In this document: positions 34,656 to 42,106 of the stretch, piece by piece | How the letters are laid out: each line of letters starts with the position of its first letter | How positions within the stretch are numbered: position 1 is the stretch's first letter | NCBI GenBank assembly: GCA_002441125.1 | Contig: DJVI01000011.1 | Span: 27,676-91,675, forward strand | Origin: Caldifarciminota bacterium UBA6260 | Lineage (GTDB): Bacteria; Hydrothermota; 32-111 | DNA: 64,000 bases | Reading direction: 5' to 3' | Notes under the pieces: model-generated | Database searches by the model: none | Told to the model about the DNA's origin: nothing | What the model saw: the letters and a program-made list of their open reading frames with translations, nothing else | Program-made: the position numbers and the translations under genes

Positions 34656-36251
34656 TCAAAATGTTGCTTTGTATATTATAAGGTTGGAATTTTTTTCAAA
34701 AGTTTTTGCTCTGATTAAAAGAGTATCTTTATACTTCACAAGGTCTTTGATTTTTACTACTTTTCTTTCACCTTCTTTTACATATATTGAAATAGTATCA
34801 TCTATCAAAAGTTTTGCAGAATCATCATTTTCAACATCAAGATAAAAAACCAAATCTTTATATTTCTCTTTTAAATTTTTAAACTTAAAGTACGAAAGGT
34901 CGGATAACCTCAAAGAAAGATAATGGGAAAAAGGTGAGTAGGTTTTTATGTTAAGATCTAAAAATTTATCCTTAGAATAATCCAAAAGATCTTTTGAGAT
35001 TATAATCTCTCCAAAAAAGTTCTTCTCTTTTCTATCATAATTTTTCAAAGGGAAAATTAAAAAAACAAAAATTAAAAGCAGATAGGTGATTGAAACTTTT
35101 TCAAGTATTATCAAATTTTTTGGAATTAAGATTTTATCATTACTTTTCAACAAAAGTATAAAAAGAATTACTGTTGAAATGAAAGAGAGTGAAACAAATA
35201 AATAATAGAGAAATTTATTTGAGAAACTGAAAATGAAAAAGGCTATATTCATAAATGAAACAAAATATAGTATCAAAAAAATTATTTTAAATTTAAAATC
35301 TTTTTTTTCTAATGTGAAGAAAAGAAAAAATAAAGGATAAAGTATATGGTTTTCTCTCAATCCAACGAGAAGATTTATCCAGAGAAGAGAAAAAAGAGCC
35401 AATTTTTTAAAAATGTTACCTTTAAGAAAAGATATAACCAAACAAAACAGAAAAAGCAAAATCAAAGAATATGTTCTTAAAGAAAGATTTAAAAAATTTT
35501 TTGCGGGATCCAAATAATGTGTCTGTGGTATCAAAGATAGAAGGTTGAAAGAATAACCTGAAAAAGGCAACATATAAATTGAGTTGAAATAGATATTTTT
35601 TAATGTAAAAATTAATTTTCCTTTTATTATAAATGGTAAAAATATTAAAAAGGATGTAAAAAGAATTACAGGGATCGTTTTTATCAAAAAATTTTTCTTA
35701 CCATTCTCTTTAAAATAATGTAAATAGATCAAGAGGACAAAAAAAGGTGCTGTCGGTTTACTGAAAATCAAAAGTGTAAGAAGAAAAGAAGCGAAAATAA
35801 ACTTTTTTTTCTCATACAAAAATATAGAGAAAAAAATCAAGAAAAGAATAATTATATCAAACTGACCATTCAAAAAGATTGAAAAATAAAATATTGAAAC
35901 AAAAAGAAAAATCTTTAAAAATGTATACCTTTCTTTGATCAAAAATATGAGAAAAGAAAAAAGAAAGAGAAGTGGGAAAATTTTGTAAAGGTTAAGGTAA
36001 GGAACGGAAATCAGAGTTAGTGGTTTGAAAAAAGATATAACCCTTCCAGTTAAAATGGCTATGTAAGAACCAAAAGGCATATAATCACATAATCTATCGA
36101 AATAGTTTTCATTAGTGTAAAGTTCAGAAACTCCATATTTCAAAGAATTGTATGCCCATACATGGTAAGAGTAAATATCATATTGAAAAATAAAAAAAAG
36201 AGGAATCAAAAAAAATAAAAAAGACAGAAAAATAAAGATTGTTCTTTTCAT
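34656..36251 (-). CDS. GT-C fold membrane glycosyltransferase
   Basis: A 531-residue integral membrane protein with about 11-12 hydrophobic segments and a C-terminal soluble domain of about 120 residues. The first extracytoplasmic loop contains FQYDIYSYHVWAYNSL (about 22-37); an Asp followed by H-x-W-A in this loop is typical of lipid-linked sugar transferases related to Gpi mannosyltransferases. NGQFDIIILF (about 127-136) is a further family-like block. It probably glycosylates lipids or proteins at the outer face of the inner membrane. Leaderless promoter; monocistronic. Confidence 0.65.
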   Translation of the reverse strand: MKRTIFIFLSFLFFLIPLFFIFQYDIYSYHVWAYNSLKYGVSELYTNENYFDRLCDYMPFGSYIAILTGRVISFFKPLTLISVPYLNLYKIFPLLFLFSFLIFLIKERYTFLKIFLFVSIFYFSIFLNGQFDIIILFLIFFSIFLYEKKKFIFASFLLTLLIFSKPTAPFFVLLIYLHYFKENGKKNFLIKTIPVILFTSFLIFLPFIIKGKLIFTLKNIYFNSIYMLPFSGYSFNLLSLIPQTHYLDPAKNFLNLSLRTYSLILLFLFCLVISFLKGNIFKKLALFSLLWINLLVGLRENHILYPLFFLFFTLEKKDFKFKIIFLILYFVSFMNIAFFIFSFSNKFLYYLFVSLSFISTVILFILLLKSNDKILIPKNLIILEKVSITYLLLIFVFLIFPLKNYDRKEKNFFGEIIISKDLLDYSKDKFLDLNIKTYSPFSHYLSLRLSDLSYFKFKNLKEKYKDLVFYLDVENDDSAKLLIDDTISIYVKEGERKVVKIKDLVKYKDTLLIRAKTFEKNSNLIIYKATF

Positions 36252-36257
36252 AGATAA

Positions 36258-36285
36258 ATTATAAAAACAAAAAATTTTTAGTCAA
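36258..36285 (-). promoter_or_regulatory. Promoter of the glycosyltransferase gene, leaderless layout
   Basis: TTGACT (36280-36285), 16-base spacer, TATAAT (36258-36263), six bases to the ATG at 36251, no Shine-Dalgarno. Divergent from the metal/redox operon promoter 11 bases away. Confidence 0.7.
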
Positions 36286-36296
36286 CAGAAAATTAC

Positions 36297-36324
36297 TTGA
36301 CAAAAGAAAAATTTTGAGTATATT
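36297..36324 (+). promoter_or_regulatory. Promoter of the ferredoxin-arsR-arsC operon
   Basis: TTGACA (36297-36302), 16-base spacer, TATATT (36319-36324). The -10 box is the beginning of a series of three similar repeats that continue to 36368, so a repressor bound there would block transcription. Confidence 0.7.
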
Positions 36325-36368
36325 TAAAGAAAATCTTATATAAAGAAAACTTTATATAAAGAAAACTT
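36319..36368 (+). repeat. Three tandem operator-like repeats over the -10 region
   Basis: Two exact 16-base copies of TATATAAAGAAAACTT (36337-36352 and 36353-36368) are preceded by a diverged 18-base copy (36319-36336) that overlaps the -10 box. They end 6 bases before the ribosome site AGGAGG. Placement suits binding by the ArsR-family regulator encoded two genes downstream, although ArsR sites are usually inverted repeats. Confidence 0.7.
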
Positions 36369-36383
36369 TAAATAGGAGGTAAA

Positions 36384-36698
36384 ATTAACTGGAAAGGAGT
36401 ACCGAGAGAAGAAATCGATTGGGCACCAACTATCTCGTCTGACAAATGCACCGGTTGTGGAATGTGTGTCACAAGTTGTGGTAAAAATGTCTTCGATTTT
36501 GATAAAAAGAATAAAAAAGCGGTTGTTGCAAGACCAAAAGATTGTATGGTAGGTTGTACATCATGTTCTGTTTGGTGTGTCTTCGATGCGATAACTTTCC
36601 CTGATCCTCAATATGTTAAGGATATAATTAAAAAAAGAGGTGTCCTTATTTTTGCCAAAAAACAACTTGAGGAAAAGTTAAAAAATGAAGAAAAATGA
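36384..36698 (+). CDS. Two-cluster ferredoxin-like protein with ATT start
   Basis: About 104 residues. The frame is open upstream of the first ATG (36462), and that upstream part encodes NWKGVPREEIDWAPTISS followed by the first two cysteines of cluster 1 (CTGCGMCVTSC), so starting at ATG would destroy the cluster. Going back, the ideal ribosome site AGGAGG lies five to six bases before ATT at 36384 (I-N-W-K-G-V-P), with no ATG, GTG or TTG available. Cluster 2 is CMVGCTSCSVWC. The N-terminal NWKGVPREEI-W-P pattern is shared by a ferredoxin family common in archaea and anaerobes. Probably an electron carrier for the redox operon. Confidence 0.8.
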   Translation: MNWKGVPREEIDWAPTISSDKCTGCGMCVTSCGKNVFDFDKKNKKAVVARPKDCMVGCTSCSVWCVFDAITFPDPQYVKDIIKKRGVLIFAKKQLEEKLKNEEK

Positions 36699-36999
36699 CT
36701 ATATCTTAAAGAGGTTCAAAGCACTTTCAGATAGAACAAGGTTAGAGATATTATCACTTTTAATTCAAAAAAAGATGTGCGTTTGTGAACTATCCAAAAT
36801 TTTAAATATGTCACAACCAAGGGTATCAAGACATCTTAAAATTTTGACAGATAGTGGCATTTTAAATCATGAAAAAACTGCTCAAAAGGTCTTTTACTCT
36901 ATTAACTCAAAAGATCCTATAAATGTAAAATTTTTAACAATAGTAAAAAAAGGAAAATATGAAAAAAGAAAAAATAAAAATTCTATTTGCATGTGTTGA
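36685..36999 (+). CDS. arsR: ArsR/SmtB-family metalloregulator
   Basis: A 104-residue winged-helix repressor. The metal-sensing motif KKMCVCEL places Cys32 and Cys34 as in arsenite-sensing ArsR (ELCVCDL), followed by the recognition helix region MSQPRVSRHLKIL and a beta wing. It overlaps the ferredoxin gene by 14 bases. It most likely represses its own operon through the tandem repeats at 36319-36368 and is released by As(III) or Sb(III). A lysine-rich tail is unlike many ArsR proteins, with an extra C-M-C at the end. Confidence 0.9.
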   Translation: MKKNDYILKRFKALSDRTRLEILSLLIQKKMCVCELSKILNMSQPRVSRHLKILTDSGILNHEKTAQKVFYSINSKDPINVKFLTIVKKGKYEKRKNKNSICMC

Positions 37000-37366
37000 A
37001 AACAGTTTCAGAAGCCAATTAGCTGAAGGTATTGCAAAAAGGTATTTTTCAGATTATATGGAAGCGTATTCCGCAGGTTCAAAACCAGCTCAAAATGTTA
37101 ACCAGAAAGCGAAAGAGGTACTTGAAGAGATTGGTTTTGATACTACTTTATTAAAACCTAAAGGTTTTTTCGACCTACCTGATATTGAGTTTGACTATCT
37201 TGTGACAATGGGGTGTAAAGAAGTTTGCCCAATTTTCCCTTCAAAAAAGAGCCTTAACTGGGAACTTGAAGATATAAAAGATCAACCCATAGAAAAGATA
37301 AGAGAGTTAAGAGATACCATTAAAAATAAAATAGAAAGGATAATAGATGAAGAGTTTAAATCTTAA
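36959..37366 (+). CDS. arsC: Thioredoxin-type arsenate reductase / LMW phosphatase-like
   Basis: A 135-residue protein of the low-molecular-weight phosphatase fold. The P-loop is CVENSFRSQ (Cys12 ... Arg18), and GCKEVCP (Cys86, Cys90) supplies the resolving cysteines of the thioredoxin-coupled ArsC type; DIKDQP (Asp-Pro) carries the general acid. It reduces arsenate to arsenite with electrons from thioredoxin. It overlaps arsR by 41 bases, a long overlap; its ATG has AGGA upstream. The Glu-Asn in the P-loop replaces the common Gly-Asn. Confidence 0.88.
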   Translation: MKKEKIKILFACVENSFRSQLAEGIAKRYFSDYMEAYSAGSKPAQNVNQKAKEVLEEIGFDTTLLKPKGFFDLPDIEFDYLVTMGCKEVCPIFPSKKSLNWELEDIKDQPIEKIRELRDTIKNKIERIIDEEFKS

Positions 37367-37748
37367 ATTATCATTTATACTTTTACTTCTATTCTTATTT
37401 TCATGCACTCCGAGTGAAAATGGCAAACAAATCAAAAGTGAAGAGAATTTGAATTTTGAAAAATTTAAAATTACTTTCATAGAAATAGGTTCAACGACTT
37501 GTATACCTTGTCAGATGATGCAACCTATAATGAAAGAGATAAGAGATTCTTTCCCTAAAGATGTTCAGGTTATCTTTTATGATCTTAACGACAGAAACAA
37601 TTTGAAATACGCTCAAAAATATATGATAAGAGTTATACCAACCCAAATCTTTATAGACAGCAAAGGTGAGATCGTTGAAAAACATGAAGGTTTTTTCCCG
37701 AAGGATGAGATTTTCAAATTTTTAAAAAGTAAAGGGATAAAACAATGA
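37347..37748 (+). CDS. Thioredoxin-fold lipoprotein
   Basis: A 133-residue exported protein with a lipoprotein signal (LFLFSC, Cys20) and a thioredoxin domain with the active site TCIPC (Cys52 and Cys55) and the cis-Pro segment RVIPTQIF. It overlaps arsC by 20 bases and is followed by a CcdA-like membrane reductase, which would supply its electrons. Likely keeps extracytoplasmic thiols or metal(loid) species reduced. Confidence 0.9.
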   Translation: MKSLNLKLSFILLLLFLFSCTPSENGKQIKSEENLNFEKFKITFIEIGSTTCIPCQMMQPIMKEIRDSFPKDVQVIFYDLNDRNNLKYAQKYMIRVIPTQIFIDSKGEIVEKHEGFFPKDEIFKFLKSKGIKQ

Positions 37749-38464
37749 TTGGAGATCTTTTCAACTTTTCTTATAAACTTCTCACATCTACAAGTTTCTT
37801 TTCTATAGTAGGAAGTTTTATCTGGGGAGTTTTGAGTTTACTTTTAAGTCCATGTCACCTTTCAAGCATTCCTTTGATAATGGGATACATATTACAGAAT
37901 AAGAAGGATGAAAAAATAAACGGCATTCTCATATCTTTCATATTCTCCCTTGGTATCTTATTTTCAATAGTTATAGTTGGAACCATTTCGATTTTGCTTG
38001 GTAGGATTGCGGGAGATCTTGGCATATTAAACAATCTTATTGTAACTTTTGTTTTTCTTATTCTTTCATTATATTTTTTCAACATTTTAAATTTTGATTT
38101 CTTCAATTTAAACTTTGACAGGATTTTTAAAAGTAAAAACTCAAAATTCATAAGTTTTATAATAGGATTACTCTTCGGCACAGGTGTTGGTCCATGCACA
38201 TTTGCTTTCTTTGCTCCGGTTTTCCTTTTGGTCTTTAAAAATTCTACAAATATTTTTAAGTCATTTTTGATACTTTTTTCTTTTGGTTTAGGTCACATCT
38301 TTTTGATAATAATAAGTGGTGGTTTTACAGAGATAATATCAAAATATATCGATCTTTCATCAAAAAATAGAAGTGTTGATATCATAAAAAAAATAATAGG
38401 AATTATAATGTTAATAATTTTTTTCTATTATCTTTTAACAACAATAAAAGGAGTTTTTAAATGA
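37745..38464 (+). CDS. CcdA/DsbD-like thiol-disulfide transmembrane transporter
   Basis: A 239-residue protein with six hydrophobic segments and the two conserved Pro-Cys motifs of the family, LLSPCHLSSIPL (about 35-46) and GVGPCTFAFFAP (about 143-154). Such proteins move reducing equivalents from cytoplasmic thioredoxin across the membrane. It overlaps the thioredoxin lipoprotein gene by four bases; the pair forms an electron relay to the outside. CcdA of cytochrome c maturation is the same family, but no cytochrome genes are here. Confidence 0.88.
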   Translation: MIGDLFNFSYKLLTSTSFFSIVGSFIWGVLSLLLSPCHLSSIPLIMGYILQNKKDEKINGILISFIFSLGILFSIVIVGTISILLGRIAGDLGILNNLIVTFVFLILSLYFFNILNFDFFNLNFDRIFKSKNSKFISFIIGLLFGTGVGPCTFAFFAPVFLLVFKNSTNIFKSFLILFSFGLGHIFLIIISGGFTEIISKYIDLSSKNRSVDIIKKIIGIIMLIIFFYYLLTTIKGVFK

Positions 38465-39753
38465 ACGATGATTTAAAAAAACTTTTTTGGATAATTGTAA
38501 TATTTCTTTTTGCATACTTTTTGCCTATAAACTCAAAAAATTTTCAGGAAGCTATACTATCTTCATTTTTCCTGTTGCAGGATTATGCCCAAAAGCATGT
38601 TATTTTATGTCTTGTTCCAGCTTTTTTCATAGCAGGTGCTATGGGAGTATTCATCTCTTCCGACACTGTTTTAAAATATTTGGGTAACAAGGCTAACCAA
38701 ATTTTAGCTTACCTTATAGCATCAGTTTCTGGAACTATACTTGCAGTATGTTCCTGTACAGTTTTGCCCCTCTTTGCTGGGATATATAAAAAGGGAGCAG
38801 GACTTGGACCAGCAGTTGCTTTCCTATATTCAGGCCCTGCGATAAATGTGCTCGCTATCATTTTGACCGCAAAAGTCTTAGGATTTCAAATAGGTCTTTT
38901 CAGAGCATTGTTCGCTGTTTCACTATCAATAGTGATTGGAATTCTAATGTCTTTAACTTTTAGAGAGAAAAAAGATGAATCTAATGGAAATGAAATTGTT
39001 GAAAATAAAGATGAGGGGAAAAACTATTTTCTTTTCAACATAATCTACTTTTTTGCAATGATAGGAATACTTATTTTTTCAAATTGGGCAAAAACTGATA
39101 GTTCTACAGGTTTCTGGTTCAATGTTTTTCAGGTCAAATGGTTGATAGTTGCAATTTTTACAATCCTTTTCGGATTTTCTTTAAAGAAGATCCTCGATCT
39201 GAAATTATCATATCTTCTAATATCACTTTTAATACTCGCTTTAACTTATCTTATTTTAAGATCACCTATTATAACATTCGTTGTTGGAATAATAACACTA
39301 ATAATACTACTTTTGAAAGGTAACGATAAATCAAAATTCTGGCTCGATACAACCAAAGATTTCACTTTTCAGATAATGCCCCTTCTTTTTTCTGGAATAC
39401 TTATAGCGGGCTTTTTACTTGGAGCACCAAATGGCAGAATCGGTATAATTCCTTCCAACTGGGTATCAAAACTTGTTGGTGGTAACTCAATATTTGCCAA
39501 CCTTTTCGCTTCGGTTGTAGGAGCTTTTATGTATTTCGCAACACTAACTGAGATTCCAATTATACAGGGACTTATGAATTCCGGTATGGGAAAAGGTCCC
39601 GCTCTATCACTTCTTTTAGCAGGTCCCGCTTTATCACTTCCTAATATGCTTGTTATAAGAAGTATTATGGGAACAAAAAAAACTTTTTTTTATGTTCTTT
39701 ATGTTATTATATTATCAACACTATCAGGATTCCTTTTTGGATTTATAAAATAA
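38461..39753 (+). CDS. ArsP/DUF318-family permease
   Basis: A 430-residue membrane protein with about ten helices in two halves. The first half carries CSCTVLPLFAGIYKKGAG (about 97-114), the signature of the ArsP_1 permease family (PF03773), and FLYSGPAINV. The second half has a related ATLTEIPIIQGLMNSGMGKGPALS segment without the cysteines. Family members export trivalent organoarsenicals or are uncharacterised. Overlaps ccdA by four bases. Confidence 0.88.
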   Translation: MNDDLKKLFWIIVIFLFAYFLPINSKNFQEAILSSFFLLQDYAQKHVILCLVPAFFIAGAMGVFISSDTVLKYLGNKANQILAYLIASVSGTILAVCSCTVLPLFAGIYKKGAGLGPAVAFLYSGPAINVLAIILTAKVLGFQIGLFRALFAVSLSIVIGILMSLTFREKKDESNGNEIVENKDEGKNYFLFNIIYFFAMIGILIFSNWAKTDSSTGFWFNVFQVKWLIVAIFTILFGFSLKKILDLKLSYLLISLLILALTYLILRSPIITFVVGIITLIILLLKGNDKSKFWLDTTKDFTFQIMPLLFSGILIAGFLLGAPNGRIGIIPSNWVSKLVGGNSIFANLFASVVGAFMYFATLTEIPIIQGLMNSGMGKGPALSLLLAGPALSLPNMLVIRSIMGTKKTFFYVLYVIILSTLSGFLFGFIK

Positions 39754-39767
39754 TAAGGAGGTTAATT

Positions 39768-40013
39768 ATGAAAATACAGATTTTAGGAACAGGTTGTCCA
39801 AAATGTATTAAACTTGAAGAGAATGCTATTAAAGCAGCCAATGAACTAAATCTTGAGTATGAAATAGAAAAAATCAAGGAAATCTCAAAAATAATCGAAA
39901 TGGGAGTAAGGATGACTCCAGCTATTGCAGTTGATGGAAAAGTACTTGCGTATGGGCATGTTCTTTCTCCAGAAGCAATAAAGAAACTTTTAAAAGAATA
40001 TTTGAATATATAA
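39768..40013 (+). CDS. Small thioredoxin-like redox protein
   Basis: An 81-residue glutaredoxin/thioredoxin-fold protein of the redox-active disulfide protein 2 group, with active site TGCPKC (about 8-13) and RMTPAIAVDG around the cis-proline. Ribosome site AAGGAGG. These small proteins are regularly encoded beside DUF318 permeases and are thought to serve them; here the gene is 14 bases after the permease. Confidence 0.92.
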   Translation: MKIQILGTGCPKCIKLEENAIKAANELNLEYEIEKIKEISKIIEMGVRMTPAIAVDGKVLAYGHVLSPEAIKKLLKEYLNI

Positions 40014-40014
40014 T

Positions 40015-40929
40015 ATGAAAGAGATTGAAAAAAATCATAGCCATAACCATCATAACCATGAAAGTTATGGTGGTTTAAATTTTAAATTCATAGTAACAAT
40101 CTTTTTAAACCTTATAATAACAATTTTTGAGATAGTTGGTGGTTTTCTTTCAGGTTCACTTATGTTAATATCTGACAGTTTACATAATTTTGCTGATACT
40201 TTCTCACTCGTACTCTCATTTTTCGCTATAAAAATTTCAAATAAGGAGAAAAACCAAAGAAAAACTTTCGGCTATAAAAGGGCTGAGATACTTGTTTCAC
40301 TTTTTAACTCATCTTTCCTTCTCATAACATCATTTTTTCTGATATTTGAAAGTATAAAAAGATTTTTTAAACCTGAAGAAATCAATTCTAACATACTACT
40401 TATTGTATCAATAATAGGATTTTTTGGAAATCTTATATCAGTCTTTTTATTACATAAAGAATCAACAAAAAGTTTAAACATAAAATCAAGTTATCTACAT
40501 CTTTTCTCAGATACTTTAAGCTCCGTTGCTGTAATAATTGGAGCAGTTTTTATAAAACTCTTCAACATCTATTTCATAGATCCCATTTTAACAATTTTCA
40601 TTTCTCTTTACATACTTTTCCAAACTTTTTCCATTTTAAAAAAATCAATAGATATTTTGATGCAATCTTCGGTTGATCTTGATTACGAATCGGTAAAAAA
40701 TGATGTTGAGAAAATTAAAGGGGTAAAAAATATCCACCATGTTCATACATGGATGACAAATGAGACATCATATTACTTTGAGGCACATGTTGAACTTGAA
40801 GATATGATGCTCTCTCAAACCTGCAAGATCCTTGAAGAGATTGAGAAGTTGTTAAAAGAAAAATATAGTATAACCCATATTACAATTCAATTTGAAACTA
40901 ACAAATGTGAAAACAAATCTATGTTTTGA
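40015..40929 (+). CDS. Cation diffusion facilitator (Zn/Co/Cd-type efflux)
   Basis: A 304-residue antiporter with a His-rich N-terminus (HSHNHHNHE, 8-16), six membrane helices with metal-site motifs SDSLHNFADT (about 52-61) and HLFSDTLSSV (about 155-164), and a cytoplasmic domain with IHHVHTWM (about 239-246). It exports divalent metals for H+. The gene starts one base after the thioredoxin stop, and its 3' end overlaps the opposite flavodoxin gene by 11 bases. Confidence 0.93.
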   Translation: MKEIEKNHSHNHHNHESYGGLNFKFIVTIFLNLIITIFEIVGGFLSGSLMLISDSLHNFADTFSLVLSFFAIKISNKEKNQRKTFGYKRAEILVSLFNSSFLLITSFFLIFESIKRFFKPEEINSNILLIVSIIGFFGNLISVFLLHKESTKSLNIKSSYLHLFSDTLSSVAVIIGAVFIKLFNIYFIDPILTIFISLYILFQTFSILKKSIDILMQSSVDLDYESVKNDVEKIKGVKNIHHVHTWMTNETSYYFEAHVELEDMMLSQTCKILEEIEKLLKEKYSITHITIQFETNKCENKSMF

Positions 40930-41395
40930 TTAAAGAGATAATATTTTCTGAAATTTTTTTTGCTTCTTTTTCAACATTCTTAAACATTCTGTTTATACAA
41001 AACTTTTGCAAAACTTTTCCATCCTTTTCTTTCAGAATTTTTTCCATCATCGATAGAGCCCTGCTACCCCCCATCCATTTAAACGGAAAAGCCATAGTAA
41101 CGAATAGAATGAACTCTTTCCCTTTTACATTCTCAACTGACTCCAAAAATTTTAAAATCGGGAAATCAGCTCCAAAAGCCCATACAGGTCCACCTACCAA
41201 AACAATATCAAAACCTTTTATGTCCGGCAATCCAACTATTTTGAAATCTTTTTTTATATTGTTGTTTTTAAACTCTGGTTCTGTTTTCAATTCAAACAAA
41301 GATACAGAGTGTTTTTTTGAAAGATTCTCTTTAAAAATTTCTACAACATTTTTTGTTACATTTGTTAAGGAATAATAAACTATAAGTATATTCAT
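40919..41395 (-). CDS. Flavodoxin-like protein
   Basis: A 158-residue protein with a flavodoxin fold: N-terminal ILIVYYSLTNVTKNV (FMN phosphate loop, residues about 3-17), VLVGGPVWAFG (about 70-80) and VTMAFPFKWMGG. It probably binds FMN and acts as an electron carrier or quinone reductase-type enzyme. Its ATG follows the macrodomain stop, with GGAG as ribosome site. The pair forms a small minus-strand operon opposed to the metal operon. Confidence 0.8.
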   Translation of the reverse strand: MNILIVYYSLTNVTKNVVEIFKENLSKKHSVSLFELKTEPEFKNNNIKKDFKIVGLPDIKGFDIVLVGGPVWAFGADFPILKFLESVENVKGKEFILFVTMAFPFKWMGGSRALSMMEKILKEKDGKVLQKFCINRMFKNVEKEAKKISENIISLIKT

Positions 41396-41396
41396 A

Positions 41397-41918
41397 TCAC
41401 TCTCCTATAAAATTTTTTTCAAAAACATTTTTAAAGATCTTATAAGTTTTTTCATCGTAAAGAACTATGAAAATCTTTTCAAACCAACCTTCTTTACTTA
41501 AGAAATCATAAATAGCACCTAAAGATACTTTTGCCGCATCTTCTTTCGGATAGCCATATACACCTGTTGAAATAGCTGGGAAAGCTATAGTTTTAATACC
41601 ATAATCTTTTGCTAATTTTAAAGAATTGTAAAAAGAGTTGTAAAGTAACCTACTCTCTCCACTTTTACCATCATTATAAACAGGTCCAACTGTATGAATA
41701 ACATATTTCGCTTTTAGGTTGTAACCTTTTGTAATCTTCGCTTCACCGGTTTCACATCCATTCAATTTTCTACATTCCTCAAGAAGTTTTGGGCCAGCTT
41801 TTCTATGTATAGCACCATCAACTCCTCCACCCCCAAGGAGCGTTTTATTCGCAGCATTAACTATAGCATCAACTTCCATTTCAGTGATGTCACCTTTTAT
41901 AAGTTCTAAAATTCCCAT
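41397..41918 (-). CDS. Macrodomain ADP-ribosyl hydrolase / O-acetyl-ADP-ribose deacetylase
   Basis: A 173-residue stand-alone macrodomain of the YmdB/MacroD group: KGDITEMEVDAIVNAANKTL, GGGGVDGAIHRKAGP (about 30-44), and PAISTGVYGYP (about 119-129). These loops bind ADP-ribose; the Asn and Asp of NAAN and GVDG are catalytic in the family. Removes ADP-ribose from proteins or deacetylates O-acetyl-ADP-ribose. Leaderless promoter upstream. Confidence 0.92.
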   Translation of the reverse strand: MGILELIKGDITEMEVDAIVNAANKTLLGGGGVDGAIHRKAGPKLLEECRKLNGCETGEAKITKGYNLKAKYVIHTVGPVYNDGKSGESRLLYNSFYNSLKLAKDYGIKTIAFPAISTGVYGYPKEDAAKVSLGAIYDFLSKEGWFEKIFIVLYDEKTYKIFKNVFEKNFIGE

Positions 41919-41924
41919 AATTTT

Positions 41925-41953
41925 ATTATAAATCTAAAGAAATATTTTTTCAA
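41925..41953 (-). promoter_or_regulatory. Promoter of the macrodomain-flavodoxin operon, leaderless layout
   Basis: TTGAAA (41948-41953), 17-base spacer, TATAAT (41925-41930), six bases to the ATG at 41918, no Shine-Dalgarno. Confidence 0.65.
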
Positions 41954-42058
41954 TATAATGTTTTTAAAAAATCTCATTTATAAAAAAATTTTTCTTGCTA
42001 TTTTTATAAAGTCCAACTACTTTCAATTAACACATTTCTAAAGATGTAAACAAATCCC

Positions 42059-42086
42059 TTGACTTATTGACCTATTAAAATAGAAT
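42059..42086 (+). promoter_or_regulatory. Promoter of the polytopic/pilin-like gene
   Basis: TTGACT (42059-42064), 16-base spacer, TAGAAT (42081-42086), then about 20 bases including GAGAGG to the TTG start at 42107. The remaining part of this 188-base gap (41954-42058) is AT-rich with nothing recognisable. Confidence 0.65.
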
Positions 42087-42106
42087 AGTCAAAAAAGAGA
42101 GGTGTT

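Noticed and set aside
36319..36368. CRISPR-like array
   Set aside because: The copies are directly adjacent, AT-only in character, too short and without spacers; a promoter operator explains them better.
41954..42058. Possible small RNA or tRNA in one of the longest gene-free stretches
   Set aside because: No cloverleaf, stable hairpin or conserved motif can be seen; the stretch is plain AT-rich sequence.
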